A DNA stretch of 64,000 nucleotides from Fibrisoma montanum (GCF_003583365.1 NZ_QXED01000007.1:310001-374000), one strand, 5' to 3'; counted from the first letter of the stretch, positions 25,484 to 34,001 are shown. Program-made: numbers and translations. The notes: generated by a model not told the origin, from the letters alone.

Positions 25484-25559
25484 GTTTGTGGTTTGTTGTT
25501 CGTGGTTTGTTGTTGGACCAGGCGGAGCAACGACAAACCACGAACAACAAACCACAAAC
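25484..25559. repeat. 32-bp inverted repeat between etfB and etfA
   Basis: Arms at 25484-25515 and 25528-25559 are complementary over 32 bp with one T/C change that still allows a G-U pair. The loop is 12 bases. The arms are low-complexity (GTTTGTGGTTTGTTGTTCGT-like). The structure fills the etfB-etfA spacer and ends 25 bases before the etfA start. Confidence 0.85.
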
Positions 25560-25584
25560 CACAAACCACTAACTACAATTAACC

Positions 25585-26547
25585 ATGTCAGTCCTCATTT
25601 TTGCAGAATTAGACGAAGGAAAGCTGAGAAAATCATCTCAGGAAGCCATATTCTACGGCGCTAAAGTTGCCGAACAGTTGGGTACGTCCGCAACAGCCAT
25701 CGTGATTGGCCAGGCCGACGAAAGCGAACTGGCTACGGCCGGGCGTTTCGGTGCCACTAACGTACTGCATGCCTCCGATGCCAAACTGAATGAACCCAAC
25801 GGCATGGCCTACGCAACGGTCGTAGCGGCCGCGGCCCAGCAGGAAGGCACCAAGGTGATTGTGCTGGCCAAGTCGTCGCTGGCTGATGCCATGGCCGCCC
25901 GGCTCGTCGGCAAACTGCGGGCAGGTCTGGCCGCCAACGTCGTTGAACTGCCCGATTTATCAAACGGTTTCCGGGTGAAGCGGAGCATTTACACGGGCAA
26001 AGCGTTTGCCTTTACCGACCTGACGGCCGACGTAAAAATTCTGGCCATTAAGAAAAATACGATTACCGTTGAGGAGTCAGACGCCACGGCGTCGGTCGAC
26101 ACGTTCTCGCCCGCGCTGAACGACAGCGACTTCGGCATTGCCGTAAAAAGCACGGATAAAGCCACCGGCGACGTACTGCTGCCCGAAGCGGACTTTGTAG
26201 TGTCGGCCGGACGCGGCCTGAAAGGACCGGAAAACTGGGGCATTGTAGAAGGCCTGGCCAAGGCCCTGCACGCGGCCACCGCCTGTTCTAAACCCGTATC
26301 CGACCTCGACTGGCGGCCTCACTCAGAGCACGTTGGGCAGACCGGCCTGAAGATCAGCCCGAACCTGTACATTGCCTGCGGCATCTCCGGTGCCATACAA
26401 CATCTGGCCGGCGTAAACTCCTCGAAGGTAATTGTTGTTATCAACAAAGACCCTGAAGCCCCTTTCTTCAAGTCGGCTGATTACGGCATCGTCGGCGACG
26501 TATTTGACGTATTGCCACGACTGACGAAGGCGGTTCAGGCGTTGTAA
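25585..26547 (+). CDS. etfA: Electron transfer flavoprotein subunit alpha
   Basis: A 320-residue protein. The C-terminal FAD domain is fully recognisable: [14 protein letters not shown], the SKPVSDLDW segment, [25 protein letters not shown] (in outline) and the [19 protein letters not shown] signature. The N-terminal domain resembles EtfB. It binds FAD and forms the Etf heterodimer with the preceding gene product, feeding electrons from fatty-acid or amino-acid oxidation into respiration. It is followed by a third inverted repeat. Confidence 0.96.
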   Translation: MSVLIFAELDEGKLRKSSQEAIFYGAKVAEQLGTSATAIVIGQADESELATAGRFGATNVLHASDAKLNEPNGMAYATVVAAAAQQEGTKVIVLAKSSLADAMAARLVGKLRAGLAANVVELPDLSNGFRVKRSIYTGKAFAFTDLTADVKILAIKKNTITVEESDATASVDTFSPALNDSDFGIAVKSTDKATGDVLLPEADFVVSAGRGLKGPENWGIVEGLAKALHAATACSKPVSDLDWRPHSEHVGQTGLKISPNLYIACGISGAIQHLAGVNSSKVIVVINKDPEAPFFKSADYGIVGDVFDVLPRLTKAVQAL

Positions 26548-26558
26548 GCGATACCAGG

Positions 26559-26628
26559 TGAGTTATGAGCGTTGCGTAGAAAAAACAGACAGCTTACACA
26601 TTCCTCATGCTTTATCGCTCATAACTCA
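26559..26628. repeat. 13-bp inverted repeat after etfA
   Basis: TGAGTTATGAGCG (26559-26571) and its exact complement (26616-26628) flank 44 bases. Both arms contain the GAGTTATGAG theme. It is the third inverted repeat around the etf genes. Confidence 0.6.
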
Positions 26629-26653
26629 TCACTTAAATTGCTAAATTCGCGCC

Positions 26654-27250
26654 GTGGATAAGATTAAACTGGAGATATTAGGACTTTCGCCCAGCCAGTC
26701 GCAGTCAGGTTCGTTTGCGCTGGTGCTGGGAGAGGAATACGGTAACCGTCGGTTACCCATAATCATTGGCATGTTTGAAGCGCAGGCTATTGCCATCGAA
26801 ATCGAAAAGATTGTGCCGAACCGGCCGATGACGCATGACCTCTTCAAACAGTTTGCCGAAAAGTTCAAGTTTACGGTCCGGGAGATTGTTATTTCCGAAT
26901 TGCGGGAAGGCATCTTCTTTGCCAAAATCGTTTGCTCGGACGGCGTTCGGGAAACTGTGATCGATGCGCGCCCCTCCGACGCCATCGCCATCGGTATCCG
27001 GTTCAACGTACCGATTTACACGAACGAGTCCATCCTTTCGGAAGCGGGCATTACGGCCAGCGTCAACGACGAAGAGGAAGAACAGGAAGAACTGGTGCGT
27101 TCGTCGAGCCGGTCGTCGAACCGCTCGTTTGGCGATCAGCTGAAAAATGCGTCGGCCGAAGAACTGCAACGCATGCTCGACGAAGCCCTCGGCAATGAGG
27201 AATACGAGCGGGCAGCCAAAATACGTGACGAAATGAGTAAGCGGAACTAG
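26654..27250 (+). CDS. Bifunctional nuclease (DUF151) domain protein with UvrB/UvrC motif
   Basis: A 198-residue protein starting with GTG at 26654. Residues ~5-135 form the BFN/DUF151 domain (LVLGEEYGNRRLPIIIG, RPMTHDL, DARPSDAIAIGIRFNVPIY in outline). After an acidic-Ser linker a C-terminal UVR motif (EELQRMLDEALGNEEYERAA, IRDEM) may bind a partner protein. BFN proteins have reported RNase/DNase activity in plants and mycobacteria; the bacterial role is unclear. It is followed by an intrinsic terminator. Confidence 0.9.
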   Translation: MDKIKLEILGLSPSQSQSGSFALVLGEEYGNRRLPIIIGMFEAQAIAIEIEKIVPNRPMTHDLFKQFAEKFKFTVREIVISELREGIFFAKIVCSDGVRETVIDARPSDAIAIGIRFNVPIYTNESILSEAGITASVNDEEEEQEELVRSSSRSSNRSFGDQLKNASAEELQRMLDEALGNEEYERAAKIRDEMSKRN

Positions 27251-27283
27251 TTTCCGGATACTGGCGATTGCACGCCGGACATA

Positions 27284-27316
27284 AAGCCGCAGGGTGACGA
27301 ACCTGGCGGCTTTTTT
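27284..27316 (+). terminator. Intrinsic terminator after bifunctional nuclease gene
   Basis: AAGCCGC-AGG pairs with CCT-GGCGGCTT across a short loop with a single-base bulge. It is followed by a run of six T (27311-27316). Confidence 0.8.
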
Positions 27317-27382
27317 GTTTCTTTGCAGTCGTTTACGTCGTGGTCGCTCAGGGCCACGTCCTGCATCATCAGCCAACATCCA

Positions 27383-28357
27383 ATGTCCAACGTCCAGTCT
27401 GTTCCTACGGCCATCACCCTCGATACCATCCGCGACGCCCACGATCGCATTCGTCCGCATGTTCACCGCACGGCCGTACTGACGAATCAGACGATCAACG
27501 AGCGCGCCGGGGCTGAGCTTTTCTTTAAGTGCGAAAACTTCCAGAAAATCGGCGCGTTCAAAGCCCGGGGTGGTCTGAACGCCGTGCTCCAGCTAACGCC
27601 GGACGAACGTCGCTTTGGCGTAACGACGCATTCGTCGGGCAACCATGCCCAGGCCATTGCCTATGCAGCCCGGCAAATCAGTATCCCGGCTTACATCGTT
27701 ATGCCGCGTACGGCTCCGCAGGTTAAGAAAGACGCCGTTCGGGGGTATGGTGCCGAAGTGATCGAGTGCGAACCCACACTCGACGCCCGCGAGGAAGGCG
27801 TTCGGGACGTAATGGCCCGCACCGGTGCGGCCATGGTCCATCCGTTCGACGACGACCGGGTTATTGCGGGCCAGGCCACAGCGGCTAAGGAACTGATCGA
27901 AGATTTCGGGCAGGATCGTCCGTTCGATGTCATCCTGGCTCCGGTTGGGGGCGGTGGATTGCTGAGTGGTACGGCGCTGACTACGCACTACCTCTCCCCC
28001 GGCACCACCGTTGTTGCCGGAGAACCGGACGGCGCGGCCGACGCCATTCGTTCGTTTCAGAGTGGACAGGTCGAAAAAGCGCCCTACATCAACACCATCG
28101 CCGATGGCCTGCTGACGACCCTCAGCGACCGTACCCTGGCCATTATCCGCGAACACGTATCGGAGATTCTGACCGTTTCGGATGAGGAAATTATCGCTGC
28201 CATGCGCCTGGTCTGGGAACGCATGAAAATCATCATTGAACCCTCCTGTGCCGTGCCATTGGCCGTGGTCCTGACGAACAGCGAACGGTTTGCGGGGCAA
28301 AAGCTTGGTATTATTCTGACCGGCGGGAATGTCGATTTAGGGAAGCTTCCGTTCTGA
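27383..28357 (+). CDS. Threonine/serine dehydratase (PLP fold type II)
   Basis: A 324-residue protein. The ATG at 27383 is preferred; a TTG 60 bases upstream adds residues overlapping the terminator region. The PLP lysine is Lys60 in FKARGGLNAV, the substrate loop is SSGNHAQA, and the phosphate-binding loop is GGGGLLSG. The short form without an ACT regulatory domain is like catabolic threonine ammonia-lyase or serine racemase. It converts L-Thr to 2-oxobutyrate or L-Ser to pyruvate, or racemises Ser; these cannot be told apart here. TrpB2 follows 104 bases downstream. Confidence 0.9.
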   Translation: MSNVQSVPTAITLDTIRDAHDRIRPHVHRTAVLTNQTINERAGAELFFKCENFQKIGAFKARGGLNAVLQLTPDERRFGVTTHSSGNHAQAIAYAARQISIPAYIVMPRTAPQVKKDAVRGYGAEVIECEPTLDAREEGVRDVMARTGAAMVHPFDDDRVIAGQATAAKELIEDFGQDRPFDVILAPVGGGGLLSGTALTTHYLSPGTTVVAGEPDGAADAIRSFQSGQVEKAPYINTIADGLLTTLSDRTLAIIREHVSEILTVSDEEIIAAMRLVWERMKIIIEPSCAVPLAVVLTNSERFAGQKLGIILTGGNVDLGKLPF

Positions 28358-28461
28358 GGCTCAATCAAATCTGCGTTTTTCAGAAAGGCTGTCCATTCTT
28401 TTGATGACAGGCCGCTTTTCAATACCTTTTGGTCAGCATACAATCAATTCTTATACCCATC

Positions 28462-29826
28462 ATGACCCAGAAAAAATACCTCCTTGCCGAAACCGACGTA
28501 CCGGAACAGTGGTACAACATTGTAGCGGATATGCCGAACAAGCCGCTGCCTCCGCTCCATCCGGCCACCAGAGAGCCCATCGGTCCGGAGATGCTGGCCC
28601 CCCTGTTCCCCCTCGAACTGATTAAGCAGGAAGTCACCACCGAGAAATGGGTGCCGATTCCCGACGAAGTCCGTGAGATTTACAAAATCTGGCGGCCTAC
28701 TCCCCTGTTCCGCGCGACAGGCCTGGAGAAGTGGCTGGACACACCGGCCCGTATTTATTACAAATACGAAGGCGTTAGTCCGGCCGGATCGCACAAACCG
28801 AATACGGCCGTGCCCCAGGTGTTCTACAATAAACAGGAAGGCGTTACCAAAATTACGACCGAAACCGGCGCGGGGCAGTGGGGCAGTGCGTTAAGCTTTG
28901 CCTGCCAGCTTTTTGGCATCGACTGCGAGGTGTACATGGTGCGGGCCAGTTACGACGGTAAGCCGTACCGCAAAATGATGATGAACACCTGGGGAGCGTC
29001 CGTTTATCCGTCGCCTTCCACCCGAACGGCTGCCGGAAAAAGCATCCTGGCCGATCACCCGGATTCGCCGGGCAGCCTGGGTATTGCCATTTCGGAAGCC
29101 GTTGAAATGGCCCTGCACGATGAACAGACCAAATATGCCCTGGGCAGCGTATTGAATCACGTACTCATGCACCAGACCGTCATCGGACTGGAATGCGTGA
29201 AGCAACTGGAACAGGCGGGCGACTTCCCCGACATTGTTGTAGCCCCGTTTGGTGGCGGCTCAAACTTCGCCGGTATTGGTTTTCCGTTTCTGCGCTATAA
29301 CCTGGAAGAAGGCCGGCAGATTCGCTGCATCGCGGCCGAACCAGCATCCTGCCCTAAACTGACGCGGGGCGTATTTCGCTACGACCTGGGCGATACCGTT
29401 GGCATGACGCCCCTGCTGCCAATGTACACGCTGGGACATAACTTCATTCCGGCTCCCATCCACGCCGGTGGGCTGCGCTACCACGGTGCCGGAGCCATTG
29501 TGAGCCAGCTGCTGCGCGACGGTCTCATCGAAGCGCAGGCTTACAATCAGCTTCAGTGCTTTGACGCCGGCGTACAGTTCGCCCGGACGGAGGGCATTAT
29601 TCCGGCTCCGGAAGCAAACCACGCCATCGCGGCCGTTATCCGTGAAGCCCGGCAGGCGAAAGAGGAAGGTAAAGCCAAAACAATCTTGTTCAACCTCTGC
29701 GGCCACGGGCACTTCGACATGGCGGCTTACGAGCAGTATCTATCCGGCCAGTTGGTCGAACACGAAGTTACGCAGGCGGAAATTCTGGCCTCCCTGGCGG
29801 AGCTGGATACGCCGTTGATTGCCTAG
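28462..29826 (+). CDS. TrpB2-type tryptophan synthase beta-like enzyme
   Basis: A 454-residue PLP enzyme of the TrpB2 branch, longer at the N-terminus than TrpB1. The start at 28462 is chosen over 28429 for the standard MTQKKYLL leader. The PLP Lys is Lys112 in AGSHKPNTA. The phosphate-binding GGGSN and the C-terminal LCGHGHFD typical of TrpB2 are present. It likely joins indole and serine to make tryptophan, or salvages indole, without a TrpA partner. No trp genes are adjacent, which fits the stand-alone role. A hairpin follows. Confidence 0.9.
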   Translation: MTQKKYLLAETDVPEQWYNIVADMPNKPLPPLHPATREPIGPEMLAPLFPLELIKQEVTTEKWVPIPDEVREIYKIWRPTPLFRATGLEKWLDTPARIYYKYEGVSPAGSHKPNTAVPQVFYNKQEGVTKITTETGAGQWGSALSFACQLFGIDCEVYMVRASYDGKPYRKMMMNTWGASVYPSPSTRTAAGKSILADHPDSPGSLGIAISEAVEMALHDEQTKYALGSVLNHVLMHQTVIGLECVKQLEQAGDFPDIVVAPFGGGSNFAGIGFPFLRYNLEEGRQIRCIAAEPASCPKLTRGVFRYDLGDTVGMTPLLPMYTLGHNFIPAPIHAGGLRYHGAGAIVSQLLRDGLIEAQAYNQLQCFDAGVQFARTEGIIPAPEANHAIAAVIREARQAKEEGKAKTILFNLCGHGHFDMAAYEQYLSGQLVEHEVTQAEILASLAELDTPLIA

Positions 29827-29881
29827 TGCCGGACGGCCTCAGCGCGGGTAGTAGAGCAGAAACGGTTGTCATTACGTTCAT

Positions 29882-29915
29882 TGTCCTTGTCTTCGCAACG
29901 TCGAAGACAAGGACA
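29882..29915 (+). terminator. Hairpin after TrpB2 gene
   Basis: A perfect 14-bp stem TGTCCTTGTCTTCG/CGAAGACAAGGACA with a 6-base loop, 56 bases after the stop. There is no long U-tract. Confidence 0.75.
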
Positions 29916-29966
29916 GTTGTTAGTCGTTGAGCCCCTCATTGCAGTTGTAGCGTACCTTCGCCTTTG

Positions 29967-30011
29967 TGTCGGTTTTGTCCTATCAGGCGTCCCTGCCGTT
30001 CGGTAGTTTTG
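29967..30011 (+). promoter_or_regulatory. AraC-type operator and -7 box, copy 1
   Basis: TGTCGGTTTTGTCCTAT (29967-29983) is followed after exactly 20 bases by TAGTTTTG (30004-30011), a full TAnnTTTG match. The same 45-base arrangement occurs at 31572-31616. It lies upstream of the DHFR-family gene, in the regulator's own neighbourhood. The spacing fits an activator contacting RNA polymerase at the -33 region. Confidence 0.7.
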
Positions 30012-30097
30012 GGCTTACCTGAATGCCTGAATGCCCTTGTCGGAGTTGCCCCTGCGTTTTGTCGGATTAACCACCCATGAGCCAAGAAGCCGGGTAG

Positions 30098-30105
30098 TAC
30101 CTTTG
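30098..30105 (+). promoter_or_regulatory. Second -7 box (TACCTTTG) before the DHFR-family gene
   Basis: A full TAnnTTTG match 42 bases before the ATG at 30148. TGTCGG, the first six bases of the AraC-type site, occurs 38 bases upstream of it (30060-30065), nearly the same spacing as in the two full copies, but the rest of the site is not conserved. Confidence 0.5.
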
Positions 30106-30147
30106 TCACGAACAAATCAGGTACAAGCAAACAACGAATACAGAACC

Positions 30148-30711
30148 ATGAGAAAGCTCAAATTGCAGGTGCAGATTTCCATCGACGGATTCATCGCCGG
30201 GCCAACTAATGAAATGGATTGGATGGCGTTCGAGTGGGATGATGAACTAAAGCGCTTCGTTTCCGCCCTGACCGAACCGGTTGACTGTATCGTTCTTGGC
30301 CGAAACCTGGCCGAAGGGTTCATACCTTATTGGGCTTCCGTAGCGGCCGATCGGACCAATCCTGAGTATGAAGCCGGCCGAAAGTTTACCGACACCCACA
30401 AGGTTGTGTTTACCAAAACCCTCGGCGAGTCAGCCTGGCCCAACACGGTGCTGGCCAAAGGTGACCTGGTTGATGAGATCACTACGTTGAAGAAGCAGGC
30501 GGGTCAGGACATTATCGTGTACGGAGGAGCCCAGTTTGTCTCCTCGTTAATCCAGAACAACCTGATCGACGACTTGTATCTATTCGTCAGCCCGGTGGCT
30601 CTGGGAAAAGGCCTGGCCATTTTCGCTGACCGAACGAGTCTCAACCTGGTCGAAGCCAATTCCTTCGCCTGCGGCATTGTTGTGCAGCATTACCAGCCCG
30701 CACAAGGTTAA
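30148..30711 (+). CDS. Dihydrofolate-reductase/RibD C-terminal-like protein
   Basis: A 187-residue protein. The ATG at 30148 gives the usual first strand KLKLQVQISIDGFIAG; an in-frame ATG at 30031 would add 39 residues of no known fold. The RibD_C/DHFR fold is shown by MDWMAFEWDD, VDCIVLGRNLAEGF, VVFTKTL and DIIVYGGAQFVSSLIQ. Members are NADPH-binding reductases of unknown substrate, often in small stress regulons. It is the first gene of the AraC-controlled group and is 45 bases from the AraC gene, so probably co-transcribed with it. Confidence 0.88.
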   Translation: MRKLKLQVQISIDGFIAGPTNEMDWMAFEWDDELKRFVSALTEPVDCIVLGRNLAEGFIPYWASVAADRTNPEYEAGRKFTDTHKVVFTKTLGESAWPNTVLAKGDLVDEITTLKKQAGQDIIVYGGAQFVSSLIQNNLIDDLYLFVSPVALGKGLAIFADRTSLNLVEANSFACGIVVQHYQPAQG

Positions 30712-30756
30712 TGGCTCACTTGTCATCATCGTTGGACTGCCAGAAAATTTGACTGT

Positions 30757-31566
30757 ATGCCGTACGAACTGATTTCACCACCCCGGCCGCTCGCCCGTTT
30801 TGTTCGATACGCCTGGCGGCTGGCGAACGAAACGGACGCTGCGCAGCTGAATACCCTCCACATCGTAGCCGATGGCTGCCCTGGTATCCTTTTCGCCCAA
30901 ATCGGGGAGGTGCATCAATACGGCAGGAAGCTGCCCAGGGTTCTTCTGTATGGTCAATCGACCGAACCAACGCAGCTTGACTTGTCGGAGCAATTCATGA
31001 TGGTGGGGGTCTGCTTCTACCCCGACGCCCTGAACACCCTGTTTGGGCTTAACGCGTTTGAACTCACCGACGGGTGTATGGATATGGATGAACTGCCCCA
31101 GACTCGCGATATGCACCGGCTCGAACAGGTCTGGCAAACTTCCTCCGCCGACCCGTTCGACCGCCTGTTTACGTACCTGTCGGCCCATCTGCAACGTAAC
31201 GACCCGGCAACTGACCCGGTGGTTGCCCAGGCGCTGGATCATATTGTTCGAGCGGGCGGCAACGTAACCGTGAAGCAGTTGCAGCACAACCTGCGGCTTT
31301 CGGAGCGGAGTCTGGAACGTCGGTTCAAGCAAAGCGTGGGTATTTCACCCAAGTTGTTTGCCCGCATCTGCCGGTTTCAGGCGTCGCTGCATCAATTGAA
31401 GAACCGGAGCTACGATAGACTGTCCGACGTTGCCTTCGACGCCGGATACGCCGACCAGTCGCACTTCACCCGAACGTTCAAAGAGTTTACGGGAATCCGG
31501 CCGGAACAGTATCAACAGCACCAAAATCCGTTGACCCGAAATTTCCCTACCCTGACCCCCGACTAA
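30757..31566 (+). CDS. AraC-family regulator with DUF6597-type N-terminal domain
   Basis: A 269-residue protein. The N-terminal half (YELISPPRPLARFVRYAW and PGILFAQIG) is the DUF6597-like sensing domain. The C-terminal half has the two AraC helix-turn-helix units: VTVKQLQHNLRLSERSLERR and LSDVAFDAGYADQSHFTRTF, ending FKEFTGIRPEQY. It is located between two copies of a 17-bp promoter-proximal site, so it probably activates the DHFR-family gene, itself, and the NmrA-like plus DUF1772 genes downstream. The inducer is unknown. Confidence 0.9.
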   Translation: MPYELISPPRPLARFVRYAWRLANETDAAQLNTLHIVADGCPGILFAQIGEVHQYGRKLPRVLLYGQSTEPTQLDLSEQFMMVGVCFYPDALNTLFGLNAFELTDGCMDMDELPQTRDMHRLEQVWQTSSADPFDRLFTYLSAHLQRNDPATDPVVAQALDHIVRAGGNVTVKQLQHNLRLSERSLERRFKQSVGISPKLFARICRFQASLHQLKNRSYDRLSDVAFDAGYADQSHFTRTFKEFTGIRPEQYQQHQNPLTRNFPTLTPD

Positions 31567-31571
31567 GACGC

Positions 31572-31616
31572 TGTCGGTTTTGTTCTATTGCGCCCGTTGC
31601 GACCACCGTAGGTTTG
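31572..31616 (+). promoter_or_regulatory. AraC-type operator and -7 box, copy 2
   Basis: TGTCGGTTTTGTTCTAT (31572-31588) differs from copy 1 at a single base. TAGGTTTG (31609-31616) follows after the same 20-base gap. It lies 59 bases before the NmrA-like gene. TTGTCTG/CAGACAA, an inverted repeat, overlaps the start of the expected transcript (31614-31635). Confidence 0.7.
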
Positions 31617-31674
31617 TCTGGGAATTCACAGACAACCAAAAAACGACTGGTCGTACCAGTCAGGCACAGAACTC

Positions 31675-32526
31675 ATGAACAACAGACAACCGAAGGACAA
31701 ACAGCCGGTATTGGTGCTGGGCGGCACGGGAAAAACAGGACAACGCGTGGCGCAACGCCTTCAGGAAAAAGGATGGCCTATTCGGATTGGCTCCCGCACC
31801 AGCACGCCCAGGTTCGACTGGCTCGACCAGACCACATGGCAGCCCGCTCTCGACGGTATCAAGGCAGTGTACGTTACGTTTCAGCCGGACCTCGCCGTTC
31901 CCGGCGCCGTTGATGCGATCCGAGCCTTCACCCAAACGGCGGTCGGCGCCGGCGTCACCCAACTGGTCTTGCTATCGGGCCGGGGTGAACCCGAAGCTCA
32001 GGAAAGTGAGCAGCTCATTATGGAATCCGGCATTGACTGGACGATTCTGCGGGCGAGCTGGTTCAATCAGAATTTCAGCGAGGGCTATCTGATTGAACCG
32101 ATTCTGGAAGGTTTCGTCGCCCTGCCGGCCGGCAACATCCCGGAGCCGTTTGTCGATGCCGACGACATTGCAGACGTAGCCGTGGCCTCGCTGACGGAAC
32201 ACGGACACAACGGCCAGGTGTACGAACTAACGGGGCCACGGCTGCTTACGTTTGCCGAAGTCGTCAATGAAATTAGTCAGGCAACCGGCCGGACAATTCA
32301 ATACGCACCAGTGTCGATTGACGCTTACAAATTGGCTCTGATTGAGCACGGGGTTCCGCAGGCGTACGTTGATTTGCTGACTTACTTGTTTACCGTAGTG
32401 CTGGACGGTCGAAACGCCAGTGTAGCCGATGGTATCGAAAAAGCGCTGGGCCGCAACCCAACCGATTTCTCAGACTACGTCAAAAAAACAGCCGCTGCGG
32501 GCGTCTGGCATCAGGTAGTGGCTTAG
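31675..32526 (+). CDS. NmrA-like NAD(P)-binding protein
   Basis: A 283-residue atypical SDR. The dinucleotide-binding motif is VLGGTGKTGQR (14-24), then IGSR as the end of the second strand. The region WTILRASWFNQNF and the later PFVDADDIADVAV are characteristic of NmrA-like proteins. The Tyr-x-x-x-Lys catalytic pair is absent, so it may be a redox-sensing or quinone-reductase-like protein. It lies directly downstream of the second AraC-type operator and 68 bases before the DUF1772 gene. Confidence 0.88.
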   Translation: MNNRQPKDKQPVLVLGGTGKTGQRVAQRLQEKGWPIRIGSRTSTPRFDWLDQTTWQPALDGIKAVYVTFQPDLAVPGAVDAIRAFTQTAVGAGVTQLVLLSGRGEPEAQESEQLIMESGIDWTILRASWFNQNFSEGYLIEPILEGFVALPAGNIPEPFVDADDIADVAVASLTEHGHNGQVYELTGPRLLTFAEVVNEISQATGRTIQYAPVSIDAYKLALIEHGVPQAYVDLLTYLFTVVLDGRNASVADGIEKALGRNPTDFSDYVKKTAAAGVWHQVVA

Positions 32527-32594
32527 CGTTATACCCCCAACCGGTACGCCGGACCGCCCCTGAAGGGGGCGAACCAATCTCAACCTTGACATTC

Positions 32595-33128
32595 ATGATC
32601 CCTCTCCGCGAATCAGAAAGCCTGTTCAACCCAGTCCTGCCAAACGTAGTCCTGATGAGTGCGGCCATCACTACGGCACTTATGGCGGGCTTGTTTTATG
32701 CTTACTCGTGCTCCGTCAGTCCGGGGCTGGCCCGCGTCTCTGATACATCCTATCTATCCACGATGCAGTCCATCAACCGCGCTATCCTCAACCCAGTGTT
32801 TTTTGTGGGGTTCATGGGTACGCTATTTTTATTACCGTTGAGTACGTGGCTTCAGTACAGCCAACCGCCCCCGGTCCGTTTCTGGTTCTTGCTAGGGGCT
32901 ACGTTGACCTATACCATCGGGGTATTCGGCGTAACGGTGGCAGGCAATGTTCCCTTGAACGATGCGCTGGATGCATTCAATATCGATTCGGCCACGCAAG
33001 AGGACATCACGGCCATGCGCGCACGATTCGAGCAGCCCTGGAACCGGTTAAACAGCATACGTACTCTGGCAGCCATCCTGACCGAAGTATTGATTACCGC
33101 CGGGCTGATGAGTTCCAGACTTCCCTGA
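32595..33128 (+). CDS. DUF1772 (anthrone oxygenase-like) membrane protein
   Basis: A 177-residue protein with four predicted membrane helices. The ATG at 32595 is used; a TTG lies three codons upstream. The family pattern is visible: TTALMAGLFYAYSCSVSPGL in helix 1, FLLPLSTWLQY, and GNVPLNDALD followed by PWNRLNSIRTLAA. DUF1772 contains fungal anthrone oxygenases, but bacterial members are uncharacterised. It is probably co-expressed with the NmrA-like gene under the AraC regulator. An inverted repeat follows its stop. Confidence 0.85.
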   Translation: MIPLRESESLFNPVLPNVVLMSAAITTALMAGLFYAYSCSVSPGLARVSDTSYLSTMQSINRAILNPVFFVGFMGTLFLLPLSTWLQYSQPPPVRFWFLLGATLTYTIGVFGVTVAGNVPLNDALDAFNIDSATQEDITAMRARFEQPWNRLNSIRTLAAILTEVLITAGLMSSRLP

Positions 33129-33129
33129 G

Positions 33130-33159
33130 GTTCTGTCGAATTGGAGAATCTGACAGAAC
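33130..33159 (+). terminator. Hairpin after DUF1772 gene
   Basis: GTTCTGTC (33130-33137) pairs with GACAGAAC (33152-33159) across 14 bases, starting just after the stop codon. No T-run follows. Confidence 0.45.
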
Positions 33160-33233
33160 GGAAACTATAAACACACAGATTTTGCGTATTTCGAGAGCCC
33201 GGCTACGTTCTTTAGCTGACCCTTGATACGTTC

Positions 33234-33929
33234 ATGAACGATACCGAAACGAAGCGACTCTCACGACTCATTGCCATCCTGACGCAGTTGCAAACCAAAC
33301 ACCGGCTGACGGCTCCTGAGCTGGCCAACCGTTTTTCCGTCAGCGTCCGGACAATCTACCGCGACATGAAGGCGCTGGAACAGGCCGGTGTGCCCATCGT
33401 GACCGAAGAAGGCAAAGGTTATACCTTACTCGATGGCTACCGACTGCCCCCGGTCATGTTTACAGAAGAGGAGGCCAATGCCATCGTAACGGCCGGACAG
33501 CTTATCGCGCTCAACAAAGATGCTTCCTTTGCCGGGGCCTATGCGGAAGCGGTGAACAAAATAAAAGCAGTCCTGCGCTACAACACGCGGGACAAAGCCA
33601 ACCTGCTGGCCGAACGCATTAAATTTTACCAGAATCCGCAACGTGAACAAACGAGCGATTACGTATCGATAGTACAGAAGGCTCTGACGAATCATAACCC
33701 GGTTCACCTAACCTACCACTCCCTCGACAACGACCATACCGTCCGGGTCGTGGAACCGTTTGCCCTACTGAACACGCAGGAAAACTGGCTGCTGGTGGCC
33801 TGGTGCCGTCTTCGAACCGCCTACCGCATCTTCCGGCTCGACCGGATTGCAGCCATAACGGTGTTGTCCGATACGTTTGAACCCCACAAACTCACGCTTA
33901 GCGAGTATTTCAGAACACTGGGAAACTAA
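33234..33929 (+). CDS. WYL-domain transcriptional regulator (YafY family)
   Basis: A 231-residue protein. An N-terminal HTH_11/DeoR-like winged helix (RLSRLIAILTQLQ, VSVRTIYRDMKALEQAGVPI) is followed by a WYL ligand-binding domain (PVHLTYHSLDNDH, VVEPFALLNTQENWLLVAWC, RIFRLDRIAAI). WYL proteins bind nucleic acid or small ligands and act as activators or repressors. A 19-bp motif shared by the next gene and by an epoxide hydrolase gene 5 kb away is probably its operator. The gene itself has no copy of that motif upstream. Confidence 0.9.
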   Translation: MNDTETKRLSRLIAILTQLQTKHRLTAPELANRFSVSVRTIYRDMKALEQAGVPIVTEEGKGYTLLDGYRLPPVMFTEEEANAIVTAGQLIALNKDASFAGAYAEAVNKIKAVLRYNTRDKANLLAERIKFYQNPQREQTSDYVSIVQKALTNHNPVHLTYHSLDNDHTVRVVEPFALLNTQENWLLVAWCRLRTAYRIFRLDRIAAITVLSDTFEPHKLTLSEYFRTLGN

Positions 33930-33940
33930 TTTTAAGACCC

Positions 33941-33976
33941 CTGACATAGGGCTGTCGCACGCCCTCATTACGTTTG
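33941..33976 (+). promoter_or_regulatory. WYL-regulon operator and -7 box, copy 1
   Basis: CTGACATAGGGCTGTCGCA (33941-33959) is followed after 9 bases by TACGTTTG (33969-33976), a full TAnnTTTG match. The operator core is the inverted repeat TGACA-N6-TGTCR. A 36-base block of identical layout lies before the epoxide hydrolase gene (39030-39065, minus strand). It controls the NmrA-like gene at 34002. Confidence 0.75.
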
Positions 33977-34001
33977 CGCCTGGTACAAAACCTCACTTGG
34001 T

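Noticed and set aside
24622-25559. Long inverted repeats around etfB read as insertion-sequence ends
   Set aside because: The arms are neighbours with short loops, the two pairs differ in sequence, and only etfB lies between them; no transposase or target duplication is present.
30031-30147. 39-residue N-terminal extension of the DHFR-family protein
   Set aside because: The added residues match no fold, and a second -7 box (30098-30105) lies within the extension; the ATG at 30148 starts the conserved first strand.
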